NCBI RefSeq assembly: GCF_021730445.1
Contig: NZ_JADNRM010000003.1
Span: 97,967-161,966, forward strand
Direction of reading: 5' to 3'
Length of the DNA: 64,000 bases
Source: Phocaeicola faecalis
GTDB lineage: Bacteria > Bacteroidota > Bacteroidia > Bacteroidales > Bacteroidaceae
Position numbers and translations under genes: made by a program. The notes beneath the pieces are model-generated. The model did not search any database. It saw only the letters and a list, made by a program, of their open reading frames with translations, and was not told the DNA's origin. Below are positions 35,598-43,495 of the stretch, in pieces. Positions within the stretch are counted from its first letter, which is position 1, and each line of letters opens with the position of its first letter.

Positions 35598-36188
35598 TTA
35601 ATAAAAAAAATAAAACCATACTACATAAAGCAACATTATCAGCGGTTCAATGGCATTGCGCAACAATTTAATCGCCTGTGTATAATGTGATTTTACAGTA
35701 GGAACGGTTATCTGCATCATGTCTGCTATCTCTTGATTAGAAAGTCCTTTTCCAATCTTCAGCTGACATATCTTTCTTTTTTGAGGAGGAAGCTCGTTTA
35801 TTGCCGACCACAAATGCCCCTTCAACTCTTTGCTCTCAAGTTCTTTCAGGAAACCTTCATCCACTTCTTCACCTTGCTGGGCTATCTCATAGTGCTTTTC
35901 AAACACAATCTGCCTGTGCCGCAATTCATTTAAAATATAATTTTTAAGAATAGTAAACAGCAGGCTCCTGATACCGGACTGGAATTCAAAAGAATCGCGC
36001 TGTCCCCATAATTTCATAAAAGTATACTGAACAGCATCTTCAGCTTCTTCACCGGACTTAAAATACCGATAAGCCAATGCATACAACAGCCGATTGTACC
36101 GTTCAAAGACAATGGTAAAGGCGGCCTCGTCTCCCCGGCGGAGTCTGGCATATAACTTTTCATCAAAATCTATAAATTGATTCATCAC
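35598..36188 (-). CDS. ECF RNA polymerase sigma factor with hydrophobic C-terminal tail
   Basis: A 196-residue sigma-70 family ECF factor. Region 2 (about 20-90) has FERYNRLLYALAYRYFKSGEEAEDAV; region 4 (about 125-180) has LPPQKRKICQLKIGKGLSNQEIADMM followed by TVPTVKSHYTQAIKLLR. The last 14 residues, LIMLLYVVWFYFFY, are strongly hydrophobic, which is not part of the ECF fold. It is the first gene of the locus and probably directs transcription of susC-susD when released by the FecR protein. Its own promoter block is at 36214-36266. Confidence 0.93.
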   Translation of the reverse strand: MMNQFIDFDEKLYARLRRGDEAAFTIVFERYNRLLYALAYRYFKSGEEAEDAVQYTFMKLWGQRDSFEFQSGIRSLLFTILKNYILNELRHRQIVFEKHYEIAQQGEEVDEGFLKELESKELKGHLWSAINELPPQKRKICQLKIGKGLSNQEIADMMQITVPTVKSHYTQAIKLLRNAIEPLIMLLYVVWFYFFY

Positions 36189-36213
36189 GGAATAGTTTCA
36201 ATTAAAGGTTAAG

Positions 36214-36266
36214 GCAACATTCGATGGAGCAAAGTTAGATAAATTTCCGCTTATTAAATATAGATT
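36214..36266 (-). promoter_or_regulatory. Promoter block of the ECF sigma gene, shared with the GH2 gene
   Basis: 45 of 53 positions match 27942-27994, with 20 identical bases at 36247-36266. The -7 box TAACTTTG is at 36230-36237, 42 bp before the sigma start. Confidence 0.75.
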
Positions 36267-36291
36267 TTCTTAAAAGATTCCGATGCACTCC

Positions 36292-36365
36292 AAAAAGACT
36301 AAAGTGTTTTCCGAAAAGACTTTAGTCTTTTTGAAAAACACCTAATTGTTTTTTTTAAAGGCCTT
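36292..36365. repeat. Degenerate relative of the 21-bp array, with 14-bp inverted repeat
   Basis: A perfect 14-bp inverted repeat AAAAAGACTAAAGT/ACTTTAGTCTTTTT (36292-36305, 36319-36332) is followed by T-rich/A-rich units (CTTTTTGAAAAACACC, then AAGGCCTTGGTCTTTT) resembling the 21-bp units at 10594-10677. The rest of the gap to 36631 holds only an 11-bp inverted repeat CTTTCACACAA/TTGTGTGAAAG (36452-36462, 36517-36527). Confidence 0.6.
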
Positions 36366-36631
36366 GGTCTTTTAAAGACTTCCATCTTCTCAGCCAACAA
36401 TAAAAGCGTTATTCAGTTTTACTCAGCAGGAAACAAGAATCAATTATCTTGCTTTCACACAACTCCTATCATAAAGTGCTGATTTAAAACTATATACCGT
36501 GAAAGAAACACCTGCTTTGTGTGAAAGGAGAAAATACTATAACTTTCCTGTCCGTGCACCCACTGATATAACAAAGCTTTCAGGACACCACCCAAATCCA
36601 TACCTATAGAGTTTTTCCGATTCTATAATAA

Positions 36632-37276
36632 TTATTGCTTATCATCTACCGGAAGCGGAGTGGAGTTGTCTTTATAGGCGGCAAAACCTTTAATCTTCAC
36701 ACGCTCCTGCTTGTCACTTTCCGATGCAGCATTGCTCAACTGTTGCAGATTCTCTTTGATACTGTCATGAGTAATAAAGAAATGGTCAAGCATCGCTTTC
36801 AGATATTCATCCAACGGCCCCTCTTTCGGAGTAAACAACGTGTGGCATTTCGAATGAAGTCCTACATTCTTCTCGTCTTCATCGGCAGTATAGATAGTAG
36901 TAACCAACGATTCCACATTCACCAGGTTTACTATTTCTTTCAGGTAAGGCAATGCCGGATTTTCGATGCTGATAGAAGCCCACCATGGATTCCAAATCAT
37001 AATAAAGCGAGCCTCATCCTCTACAGCAATATAAAAATCATCTCCCTGATACTTAAACACGATATGCCCTTCCTCATTCGTCTCGGGTTGACAACCTATC
37101 TTCTTCAACACAGCAATAACCAACTCTTCCGTCCCGATTTCTTCCAAATCTTCTTTCGTCATGCGGTCAAGGTGATCTCTGCGCTTTTTCCGTTCGTGAC
37201 GGACGCGAAGGAGCAAAAAGGTTAACGGCCATAATGCCAATGCTATAACAGCAATAAGAATAGTAAGATCGGTCAT
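36632..37276 (-). CDS. Membrane-anchored YbjN/T3SS-chaperone-like protein
   Basis: A 214-residue protein with an N-terminal membrane helix (about 3-25), a basic stretch (RHERKKRRDHLDR), then an alpha/beta domain (about 45-175). Its pattern of a helix, ILIVFKYQGDDFYIAVEDEARFIMIW-like strands and a long amphipathic helix recalls the YbjN/type III chaperone-like fold. The last 40 residues are polar and flexible. Function unknown; family assignment is tentative. It is transcribed alone, with a TATATTTG -7 box at 37310-37317. Confidence 0.7.
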   Translation of the reverse strand: MTDLTILIAVIALALWPLTFLLLRVRHERKKRRDHLDRMTKEDLEEIGTEELVIAVLKKIGCQPETNEEGHIVFKYQGDDFYIAVEDEARFIMIWNPWWASISIENPALPYLKEIVNLVNVESLVTTIYTADEDEKNVGLHSKCHTLFTPKEGPLDEYLKAMLDHFFITHDSIKENLQQLSNAASESDKQERVKIKGFAAYKDNSTPLPVDDKQ

Positions 37277-37470
37277 GCTTGTTCGTATTTAAAGGTTATG
37301 GTATCGAAACAAATATAAGAAATATTATCGGAAAAACACTTTATTACAGCTTAAATGTTTCCATTTCTCCCGCACGAAGTATTTTTTTCTTTGACTTGAC
37401 CGTCTTTCCCTATAAAATACCGTTTCATAAATGGCTTTTCACATCCGGCATATTTATATCAAAATTCTTT

Positions 37471-38175
37471 CTAAAAATCAGTATTGAATTGTCGTAACTC
37501 CGCCCGCAGCAGATGCGCCCTTCCCTCGGTCATACTATCCAGCAGTTCCCAAAAACGAGGACCATGATTCATTTCTTTGGTATGCGACAACTCATGCAAC
37601 AACACATAATCCATCAGATGCGAAGGCAACAGCATCAAATAACAAGAAAGGTTTATACTTCCGGCTGCCGAGCAACTGCCCCAGCGTCCTTTACTTCCGG
37701 TTATCTTCACTCGTTTGTATGACAGGCCATAGTGTTCTGCCAATGCATCAAGCAAAGGTGGCAAATATTCGGCGGCCGCTTTCTTCATCGCTCTGATAAT
37801 GGCATTACGCACCAATCGCTGCACCTCCTCCTTTGTAAAGTCAACATCATGGGGACAAATGATTTTTATTCCTTCCTCCGTATTCCGCACAGAAAAACAG
37901 GTAAAATTGCCTTTTTCCAGCCATAGCCTGAAACAAGGAGCCTGAATACGGAAGTCCAAGTCTATAGGTTTCTTACATACCCTCTGCCAGTCCTGCAACA
38001 AACGTTCACGATATTGCTCTACAACTTCCATCACCTTACTGCTTAGGCTGTAAGGCGGTACCGTAACATGCAGTCCATCCGGCTTTACACGCATGGTAAT
38101 GTTACGTGCCAAACGATGGGTACGCACAATAATACGGTTGAAGTCTTTGTCAGCTAATACTCTCTTTGTTGCCAT
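37471..38175 (-). CDS. YgjP-type (DUF45) zinc metallopeptidase
   Basis: A cytoplasmic protein of 234 residues from the ATG at 38175; a GTG three codons upstream is the alternative. The N-terminal part (RLARNITMRVKPDGLHVTVPP) and the catalytic YVLLHELSHTKEMNHGPRFW segment, with an HExxH-type zinc site and a downstream His, define the YgjP/WLM metallopeptidase family. Substrates are unknown. Divergent from the GIN-domain gene. A TATCTTTG box at 38184-38191 is very close to the start, so either the box is chance or the leader is extremely short. Confidence 0.88.
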   Translation of the reverse strand: MATKRVLADKDFNRIIVRTHRLARNITMRVKPDGLHVTVPPYSLSSKVMEVVEQYRERLLQDWQRVCKKPIDLDFRIQAPCFRLWLEKGNFTCFSVRNTEEGIKIICPHDVDFTKEEVQRLVRNAIIRAMKKAAAEYLPPLLDALAEHYGLSYKRVKITGSKGRWGSCSAAGSINLSCYLMLLPSHLMDYVLLHELSHTKEMNHGPRFWELLDSMTEGRAHLLRAELRQFNTDF

Positions 38176-38281
38176 ATCAGCCACAAAGATATATTATTCA
38201 CAAGAAAAAAAAGAGGAAATTGCAACTTTACTGTTATCCTCTTCGTCTAATAGATAGAAACCAATAAAAAAACACAGAAAT

Positions 38282-38998
38282 ATGAAACGTACATACTTTT
38301 ACTTACTCGGTCTGGTTATGACTCTGACAAGCTGTGTAAACGGCATTGCTCCCAGTAAAAACAAAATAACCAAGAAATACAATGTGGAAGCATTCGATAA
38401 TATTGCCAGCCAGGGTACCGTCAATATTGTATTCAAGCAAAGTAATGCCACAACTGTAGAGGCCTATGGTCCTGACAATGTCATTTCCAATCTTATTGTT
38501 ACTTCGGAAGACAGTACACTGAACATCTCCATGAAGAAAGGTGTGAAGTTCCGCGGTTTGAAGGACAACAATGTCACAATCACCATTACTGCTCCCGAGC
38601 TAAGCAGCATCAGCCAACAGGGTACAGGCAATATGACCTTGAAAGATTCCATCAAAGTGGATGATATAAAAATCATTTCCAGCGGAACAGGAAATTTTAA
38701 AGCCGACGAATTGATAGCCGACAACATAAGTGTACGGTCTGACGGAATAGGCAATGTAATGCTGAAAGGAAAGGCAGAGAAGGCCAGCTATCACATCAAA
38801 GGCATTGGAAACCTAAACGCCAAAAATATGATTGTTTCGGATGTTGTCATTGAACAAAAGGGCATTGGAAATGTTTCTTGTTATGCATCAGGGAAGATAA
38901 CCGTAAGTACAAACGGAATAGGAAATGTCGATTACTTTGGGAATCCTCCAACTACTGATATCAATAAATCAGGTATCGGCAACGTAAAAAGAAGATAA
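38282..38998 (+). CDS. GIN-domain (DUF2807) lipoprotein
   Basis: A 238-residue protein with a lipoprotein signal (MTLTSC). The body is a right-handed beta-helix made of repeats marked by GxxN corners: QGTVN, QGTGN, SGTGN, DGIGN, KGIGN, KGIGN, NGIGN and SGIGN. This is the DUF2807 putative auto-transporter adhesin head-like domain, common in Bacteroidetes surface proteins. Role unknown; perhaps surface binding. Convergent with the ECF sigma/anti-sigma-like pair. A strong bidirectional terminator follows. Confidence 0.88.
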   Translation: MKRTYFYLLGLVMTLTSCVNGIAPSKNKITKKYNVEAFDNIASQGTVNIVFKQSNATTVEAYGPDNVISNLIVTSEDSTLNISMKKGVKFRGLKDNNVTITITAPELSSISQQGTGNMTLKDSIKVDDIKIISSGTGNFKADELIADNISVRSDGIGNVMLKGKAEKASYHIKGIGNLNAKNMIVSDVVIEQKGIGNVSCYASGKITVSTNGIGNVDYFGNPPTTDINKSGIGNVKRR

Positions 38999-39041
38999 AG
39001 CTCATTTCATAACTCTCTCTTTACATTAGATTATCTACCAA

Positions 39042-39075
39042 AAAAAGGATTACTGCTCACGCGGTAATCCTTTTT
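39042..39075. terminator. Bidirectional terminator
   Basis: AAAAAGGATTACTGC (39042-39056) and GCGGTAATCCTTTTT (39061-39075) form a 14-15 bp stem with A and T flanks, between the convergent GIN gene and the anti-sigma-like gene. Confidence 0.85.
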
Positions 39076-39196
39076 ACATTATTTAGTTAGTTAATTTAAA
39101 ATTTGAGAGAATTGAAACTTCACAGCCTCGAATTAAAAAGTTGTTTTAATAAGCACTAACTATCTATTTATATATAAAAGCAAATGAAAATGTTAT

Positions 39197-39670
39197 CTAC
39201 TTCTTTACTCCTGTCGTTGCCTCATCTGCGGCTATCTTTGTAACCGTATCTATTGGCAACACCGGTTCATAAGCCACTTGCGGGTCATTTGCCGTATCAC
39301 GGTAGTCGTCATGCATATACACCACATCACTACCATCATCCTGCATGGAACGTTGCACCACCGTTCCCATCACAAACAAGACAGCTATCATAGCAGCAGC
39401 CTTGAACAACGGCATAAAGCGCGTTCTCAAAGTGAGGCGTTGCGCTTTCACAACCGGTTTTTCCACCCGGGCCAGAACCTTGGCATCAAAGTCACTGTCC
39501 AGCCCTCTCTCCTTCTCAATCTCCTGATAAGCAAACATTGCCTTGTAACGGAGTAAATGAGCAGGAATCTCTTTCTGACGAAAGAAAGAACGCAAAATCT
39601 GTTCCTCTTCCAAAGAAGTCTCACAGTTCCAGTAGCGCTCCAATAACTGTTCAATGTACTTATAATCCAT
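39197..39670 (-). CDS. Probable membrane anti-sigma-type partner protein
   Basis: A 157-residue protein. The N-terminal helical part (1-85, YIEQLLERYWNCETSLEEEQILRSFF) is of the kind found in cytoplasmic anti-sigma domains. A membrane helix follows (about 89-106, LFKAAAMIAVLFVMGTVV), then an acidic extracytoplasmic tail. Its start overlaps the end of the ECF sigma gene by 11 bp, so the two are coupled. No ZAS zinc motif or FecR domain is seen, so anti-sigma function is inferred from position and topology. Confidence 0.75.
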   Translation of the reverse strand: MDYKYIEQLLERYWNCETSLEEEQILRSFFRQKEIPAHLLRYKAMFAYQEIEKERGLDSDFDAKVLARVEKPVVKAQRLTLRTRFMPLFKAAAMIAVLFVMGTVVQRSMQDDGSDVVYMHDDYRDTANDPQVAYEPVLPIDTVTKIAADEATTGVKK

Positions 39671-40169
39671 AATTTTCTATTTCAGTATATCTTTGTTTTA
39701 TCTTTTGCCGACCCCGAAAAAGATTTATTTTCACCTGCTCTTCCGGTATCTGCAAAATATCTGCAATTTCTTTATAGCTCTTTCCTTCAATATCCCGCAA
39801 CTGCATAATACTTCGTTGCTTTTCGGGAAGTTCGTTCAGCAGGCGGTGAATCAAACCTAATTGCTCACTCTGTGCCAACTGTTCGTAAGGGTTCAATGCA
39901 TCGGGCAGTTCCTGTGTTTCGGGTGTCAATTCCATGTGCTGTGAATCTATCTTTTCACTCCGGTCTATTGCCAGATTTCTTGCTACCGTCAGGCAGTAGG
40001 CTTCGATGGATTCAAAATTCGGCCACTCATCACGTTTATTCCATACCCTAATCATCGTATCCTGCACCACATCCTCCGCTTCAGCACTGTTCAGCGTAAT
40101 ACGAAAAGCCAACCTGTAGAGTTTGTCTTTCAGGGGCAAAATGTCGTTTCGGAAACTGATTTCTTGCAT
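39660..40169 (-). CDS. ECF RNA polymerase sigma factor
   Basis: A 169-residue factor from the ATG at 40169. A longer form from 40214 would run through the likely promoter at about 40199-40207. Region 2 has LYRLAFRITLNSAEAEDVVQDTMIRVWNKRD; region 4 has LPEKQRSIMQLRDIEGKSYKEIADIL and EEQVKINLFRGRQKIKQ. No hydrophobic tail. It likely controls an envelope regulon together with the overlapping membrane protein gene downstream. Confidence 0.92.
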   Translation of the reverse strand: MQEISFRNDILPLKDKLYRLAFRITLNSAEAEDVVQDTMIRVWNKRDEWPNFESIEAYCLTVARNLAIDRSEKIDSQHMELTPETQELPDALNPYEQLAQSEQLGLIHRLLNELPEKQRSIMQLRDIEGKSYKEIADILQIPEEQVKINLFRGRQKIKQRYTEIENYGL

Positions 40170-40231
40170 TGCTCTGTAATAATGACGGGTGAGATGTACA
40201 AAAGTTACACTCACCCGCTTATTTTTTTGAA

Positions 40232-41005
40232 TTATTTTTTGATTATAGTTCCACCTTCTCCTTTAATGGCTGAAGCTAAGGTAATTACCACCTGGCTCAC
40301 TCCTGCATCAATGGCAGAGAAGGAGTTTTCCAGTTTAGGTATCATCCCTCCCTGAATGATACCCCGGGCTACATATTCTTTAAACTCTTCGGGAGTAATA
40401 ATGGGAATGACGCTATCATCGTCATTTTCGTCACGCAATACGCCTTTCTTCTCAAAACAATAGACAAGTGTCACATCAAAGAGTGACGCCAACGCTTTTG
40501 CTGTTTCTCCGGCAATAGTATCGGCATTCGTATTCAGCATGCTTCCCTGTCCGTCATGTGTCAGAGGAGCCATGACAGGAACGATACCTTGGCGAATCAA
40601 TGTGGCCAGAAAATCGGCATTCACCTTTTCCACATCACCCACATAGCCGTAATCCACATCCTTCACCGGGCGTTTCACTGAACGGATTACGTTCATATCC
40701 GCTCCGGTCAGCCCGATAGCATTCACTCCTCTAGCTTGCAGACCGGCAACGATATTCTTATTGACCAGTCCACCGTAAACCATGGTTACCACTTTCAGAG
40801 TTTCGGCATCCGTAATACGACGACCGTTCACCATTTTACTTTCAATACCCAGTCGGGCTGCCAGTTTGGTGGCAGAACGTCCCCCACCATGCACCAACAG
40901 TTTATATCCTTCGATAGCGGAAAAGTCAGCCAAAAGCCGGTTTAGCGTAGCTTCTTCCTCTACAATCTTTCCGCCTACCTTTATTATAGTCAGTTTTTCT
41001 TTCAT
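40232..41005 (-). CDS. argB: Acetylglutamate (or succinylglutamate) kinase
   Basis: A 257-residue amino-acid kinase: second step of arginine synthesis, phosphorylating N-acyl-L-glutamate. Motifs: IIKVGGKIVEE (phosphate loop with the catalytic Lys), LLVHGGGRSATKLAARLGI, VNGRRITDAETL and the C-terminal GIIQGGMIPKLENSFSAIDAGV. In Bacteroides the pathway is known to use succinylated intermediates at the transcarbamylase step, so the natural substrate may be N-succinylglutamate. It lies 9 bp after speA, linking arginine synthesis and decarboxylation. Confidence 0.94.
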   Translation of the reverse strand: MKEKLTIIKVGGKIVEEEATLNRLLADFSAIEGYKLLVHGGGRSATKLAARLGIESKMVNGRRITDAETLKVVTMVYGGLVNKNIVAGLQARGVNAIGLTGADMNVIRSVKRPVKDVDYGYVGDVEKVNADFLATLIRQGIVPVMAPLTHDGQGSMLNTNADTIAGETAKALASLFDVTLVYCFEKKGVLRDENDDDSVIPIITPEEFKEYVARGIIQGGMIPKLENSFSAIDAGVSQVVITLASAIKGEGGTIIKK

Positions 41006-41014
41006 CGTTTTATG

Positions 41015-42907
41015 TTATTCCAAATAAGTATATCCATAAAGGCCGGAACGATAGTTGGACAGGAATTCCTTTCCTTCTTCTACCGAGATTTTGCCTTCTT
41101 TTACAGATTTAGTCACCCAAGTTTCCAATGTGCGCACCAGTTTCTTCGGATTATACTGAACATAATCCAGCACTTCGGCCACGGTCTCGCCATCAATCAC
41201 CTGGTCAATAGAATATCCTTTATCATCCACCGATACATGCACTGCATTCGTATCGCCAAACAAATTGTGCATATCTCCCAAAATTTCCTGATAAGCTCCT
41301 ACCAAAAAGACACCTATATAATAAGAGTCTTTTTGCTTCAATGAGTGTACAGGCAAGTCGTGCGATACATAACGAGTAGATATAAAGTTGGCTATCTTTC
41401 CGTCAGAGTCACAAGTAATATCTTGCAAAGTAGCATTCCGGTCGGGCTTCTCGTCCAGTCTTTGGATAGGCATAATAGGGAATATCTGGTCTATCGCCCA
41501 AGAGTCCGGCAAAGATTGGAAAAGCGAAAAGTTGCAGAAATATTTATCAGCCAACAGTTTATCCAATTTACGGAATTCATCGGGAGCATGTTTTAATCCC
41601 GAAGCAATCTGATTAATCTCACGAGTCACAGACCAATAGAGACGTTCTATCTGTGCACGGGTTTTTAAATCGACAATACCATGGCTAAACAAGTCAAGCG
41701 CCTCTTCTCGAATCTGCTGTGCATCGTGCCATGCTTCCAGCATACGGCTCTGATTCAGATTATCCCATATTTCATACAACTCATGCACCAGCTCATGATC
41801 TTTTTCACTGACCTCAAACTCTTCATCCATTTCGGGTAAAGTGGCTGTTTCGAGCACTTCAAAGATGAGTACCGAATGGTGTGCCGTCAATGAACGTCCA
41901 CTCTCTGTAATGATATTGGGATGCGGAATGTTATTTTTATCACTTGCATCTACCAGTGTAGAGATAGAGTCGTTTACATACTCCTGAATGGAATAATTCA
42001 CACTGCTCTCACTATTGGAAGAGCGGGTACCATCATAGTCTACCCCCAAACCTCCTCCAATATCAACAAACTCAACGCTGAAGCCCATCGCATGCAATTG
42101 CACATAAAACTGTGAAGCTTCGCGTAAAGCAGTTTTTATACGACGTATCTTGGTTACTTGACTGCCGATATGGAAATGAATCAGTTTCAAACAGTCTTTC
42201 ATATCTTTCTTTTCCAAAAAGTCAAGCGCTTCCAGCAACTCACTGGAAGTCAGTCCGAATTTACTGGCATCGCCGCCGCTATCCTCCCATTTTCCACTGC
42301 CCGAAGAAGCCAGTTTAATACGGATACCGATATTAGGACGTACATTGAGCTGCTTCGCCATCTTTGCAATCAAGCGTAGCTCATTCATCTTCTCTACGAC
42401 CAGAAAGATACGCTTTCCCATCTTCTGTGCCAGTAGAGCCAACTCAATATAGCTCTCGTCTTTATATCCGTTGCAGATAATCAGTGAATCCGAATCCGTG
42501 TTGATGGCAATCACTGCATGCAGTTCGGGCTTGGAACCGGCTTCCAGTCCTAAATTAAACTTCTTGCCATGACTTATGATTTCTTCTACCACCGGACGCA
42601 TCTGGTTCACTTTAATAGGATAGATGATAAAGTTTTCAGCTTTATAACCATACTCTTCGGATGCTTGCTTGAAACATTTCGAGATTTTTTCGATACGATT
42701 ATCAAGAATATCCGGGAAACGGACCAGCATAGGTGCTGCGACATCCCGTAACTGAAGCTCGTCCACCAATTCTTTCAAATCGACTGCGACACCGTTCTTA
42801 CGGGGAGTTACCACTACATGACCTTTGTCATTGATACTAAAGTACGAAGTTCCCCAACCTGTAATGTTGTAGAGTTCTTCCGAATCTTCAATACGCCATT
42901 TTCTCAT
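41015..42907 (-). CDS. speA: Biosynthetic arginine decarboxylase
   Basis: A 630-residue PLP enzyme of full family length, making agmatine from arginine for polyamine synthesis. The PLP lysine is K99 in YPIKVNQM. HFHIGSQ, EFVDIGGGLGVDYDGT and ITESGRSLTAHHSVLIFEV are the alanine-racemase-fold motifs. The C-terminal FLVGAYQEILGDMHNLFGDTNAVHV is diagnostic. Lies 60 bp after aroK and just ahead of argB. Confidence 0.97.
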   Translation of the reverse strand: MRKWRIEDSEELYNITGWGTSYFSINDKGHVVVTPRKNGVAVDLKELVDELQLRDVAAPMLVRFPDILDNRIEKISKCFKQASEEYGYKAENFIIYPIKVNQMRPVVEEIISHGKKFNLGLEAGSKPELHAVIAINTDSDSLIICNGYKDESYIELALLAQKMGKRIFLVVEKMNELRLIAKMAKQLNVRPNIGIRIKLASSGSGKWEDSGGDASKFGLTSSELLEALDFLEKKDMKDCLKLIHFHIGSQVTKIRRIKTALREASQFYVQLHAMGFSVEFVDIGGGLGVDYDGTRSSNSESSVNYSIQEYVNDSISTLVDASDKNNIPHPNIITESGRSLTAHHSVLIFEVLETATLPEMDEEFEVSEKDHELVHELYEIWDNLNQSRMLEAWHDAQQIREEALDLFSHGIVDLKTRAQIERLYWSVTREINQIASGLKHAPDEFRKLDKLLADKYFCNFSLFQSLPDSWAIDQIFPIMPIQRLDEKPDRNATLQDITCDSDGKIANFISTRYVSHDLPVHSLKQKDSYYIGVFLVGAYQEILGDMHNLFGDTNAVHVSVDDKGYSIDQVIDGETVAEVLDYVQYNPKKLVRTLETWVTKSVKEGKISVEEGKEFLSNYRSGLYGYTYLE

Positions 42908-42967
42908 TTCTTGTTCTGTGCAAAGAGTGTATACTTTTACTAAATAGATTATAACTTTTTAATCTGT

Positions 42968-43495
42968 TTATTTATTCAGCAGCTTTCTCAAGCTATCTAC
43001 CGAAGTCTGTATCTGCGACTTGTCTTCCAACTCATCAGCCCGAAACAATAACTTCGCCTGCGAATAAAAAGGATGACGCTTCTGCAACGCTTCACAAATA
43101 AAGTTCATCAATTCTTCATCGCTCTTGTTTGCCAATAACGGACGCTGCTGCTTCGCCACTTTCAGCCGGCGAAACAATACCTCGGGCTCCACCTGAAGAA
43201 ACACAGTATCCCCGCAAGCATTCATATAGTCCATATTGTCAAAAAAACAAGGAGTGCCTCCACCGGCCGAAATTACAACATCTTCAAACTCAGCCACCTC
43301 ATGCAGCATCTTTTGCTCCAGTTCGCGGAAACCCTGTTCTCCGCGTTCTAAAAACAACTGCTGGACAGTTTTGTGAAAACGCTCCTCAATATACCAATCC
43401 AAGTCTATGAAAGTAAGACCCAGTTCGCGGGAAAACGCTTTACCTAAAGTCGTTTTTCCCGCACCCATATATCCTATTAAAAATATACGTGTCAT
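42968..43495 (-). CDS. aroK: Shikimate kinase
   Basis: A 175-residue P-loop enzyme phosphorylating shikimate in aromatic amino-acid synthesis. Walker A is GYMGAGKTTLGK. The shikimate-binding DLDWYIEERF (DxD-type) and the VISAGGGTPCF motif are present, followed by the LID segment near VAKQQRPLL. Its start overlaps the topA stop by 4 bp. Confidence 0.96.
   Translation of the reverse strand: MTRIFLIGYMGAGKTTLGKAFSRELGLTFIDLDWYIEERFHKTVQQLFLERGEQGFRELEQKMLHEVAEFEDVVISAGGGTPCFFDNMDYMNACGDTVFLQVEPEVLFRRLKVAKQQRPLLANKSDEELMNFICEALQKRHPFYSQAKLLFRADELEDKSQIQTSVDSLRKLLNK

Noticed and set aside
38184..38191. TATCTTTG as promoter of the YgjP-type gene
   Set aside because: It would leave an almost leaderless transcript and has no -33 box; kept only as a note in the gene entry.
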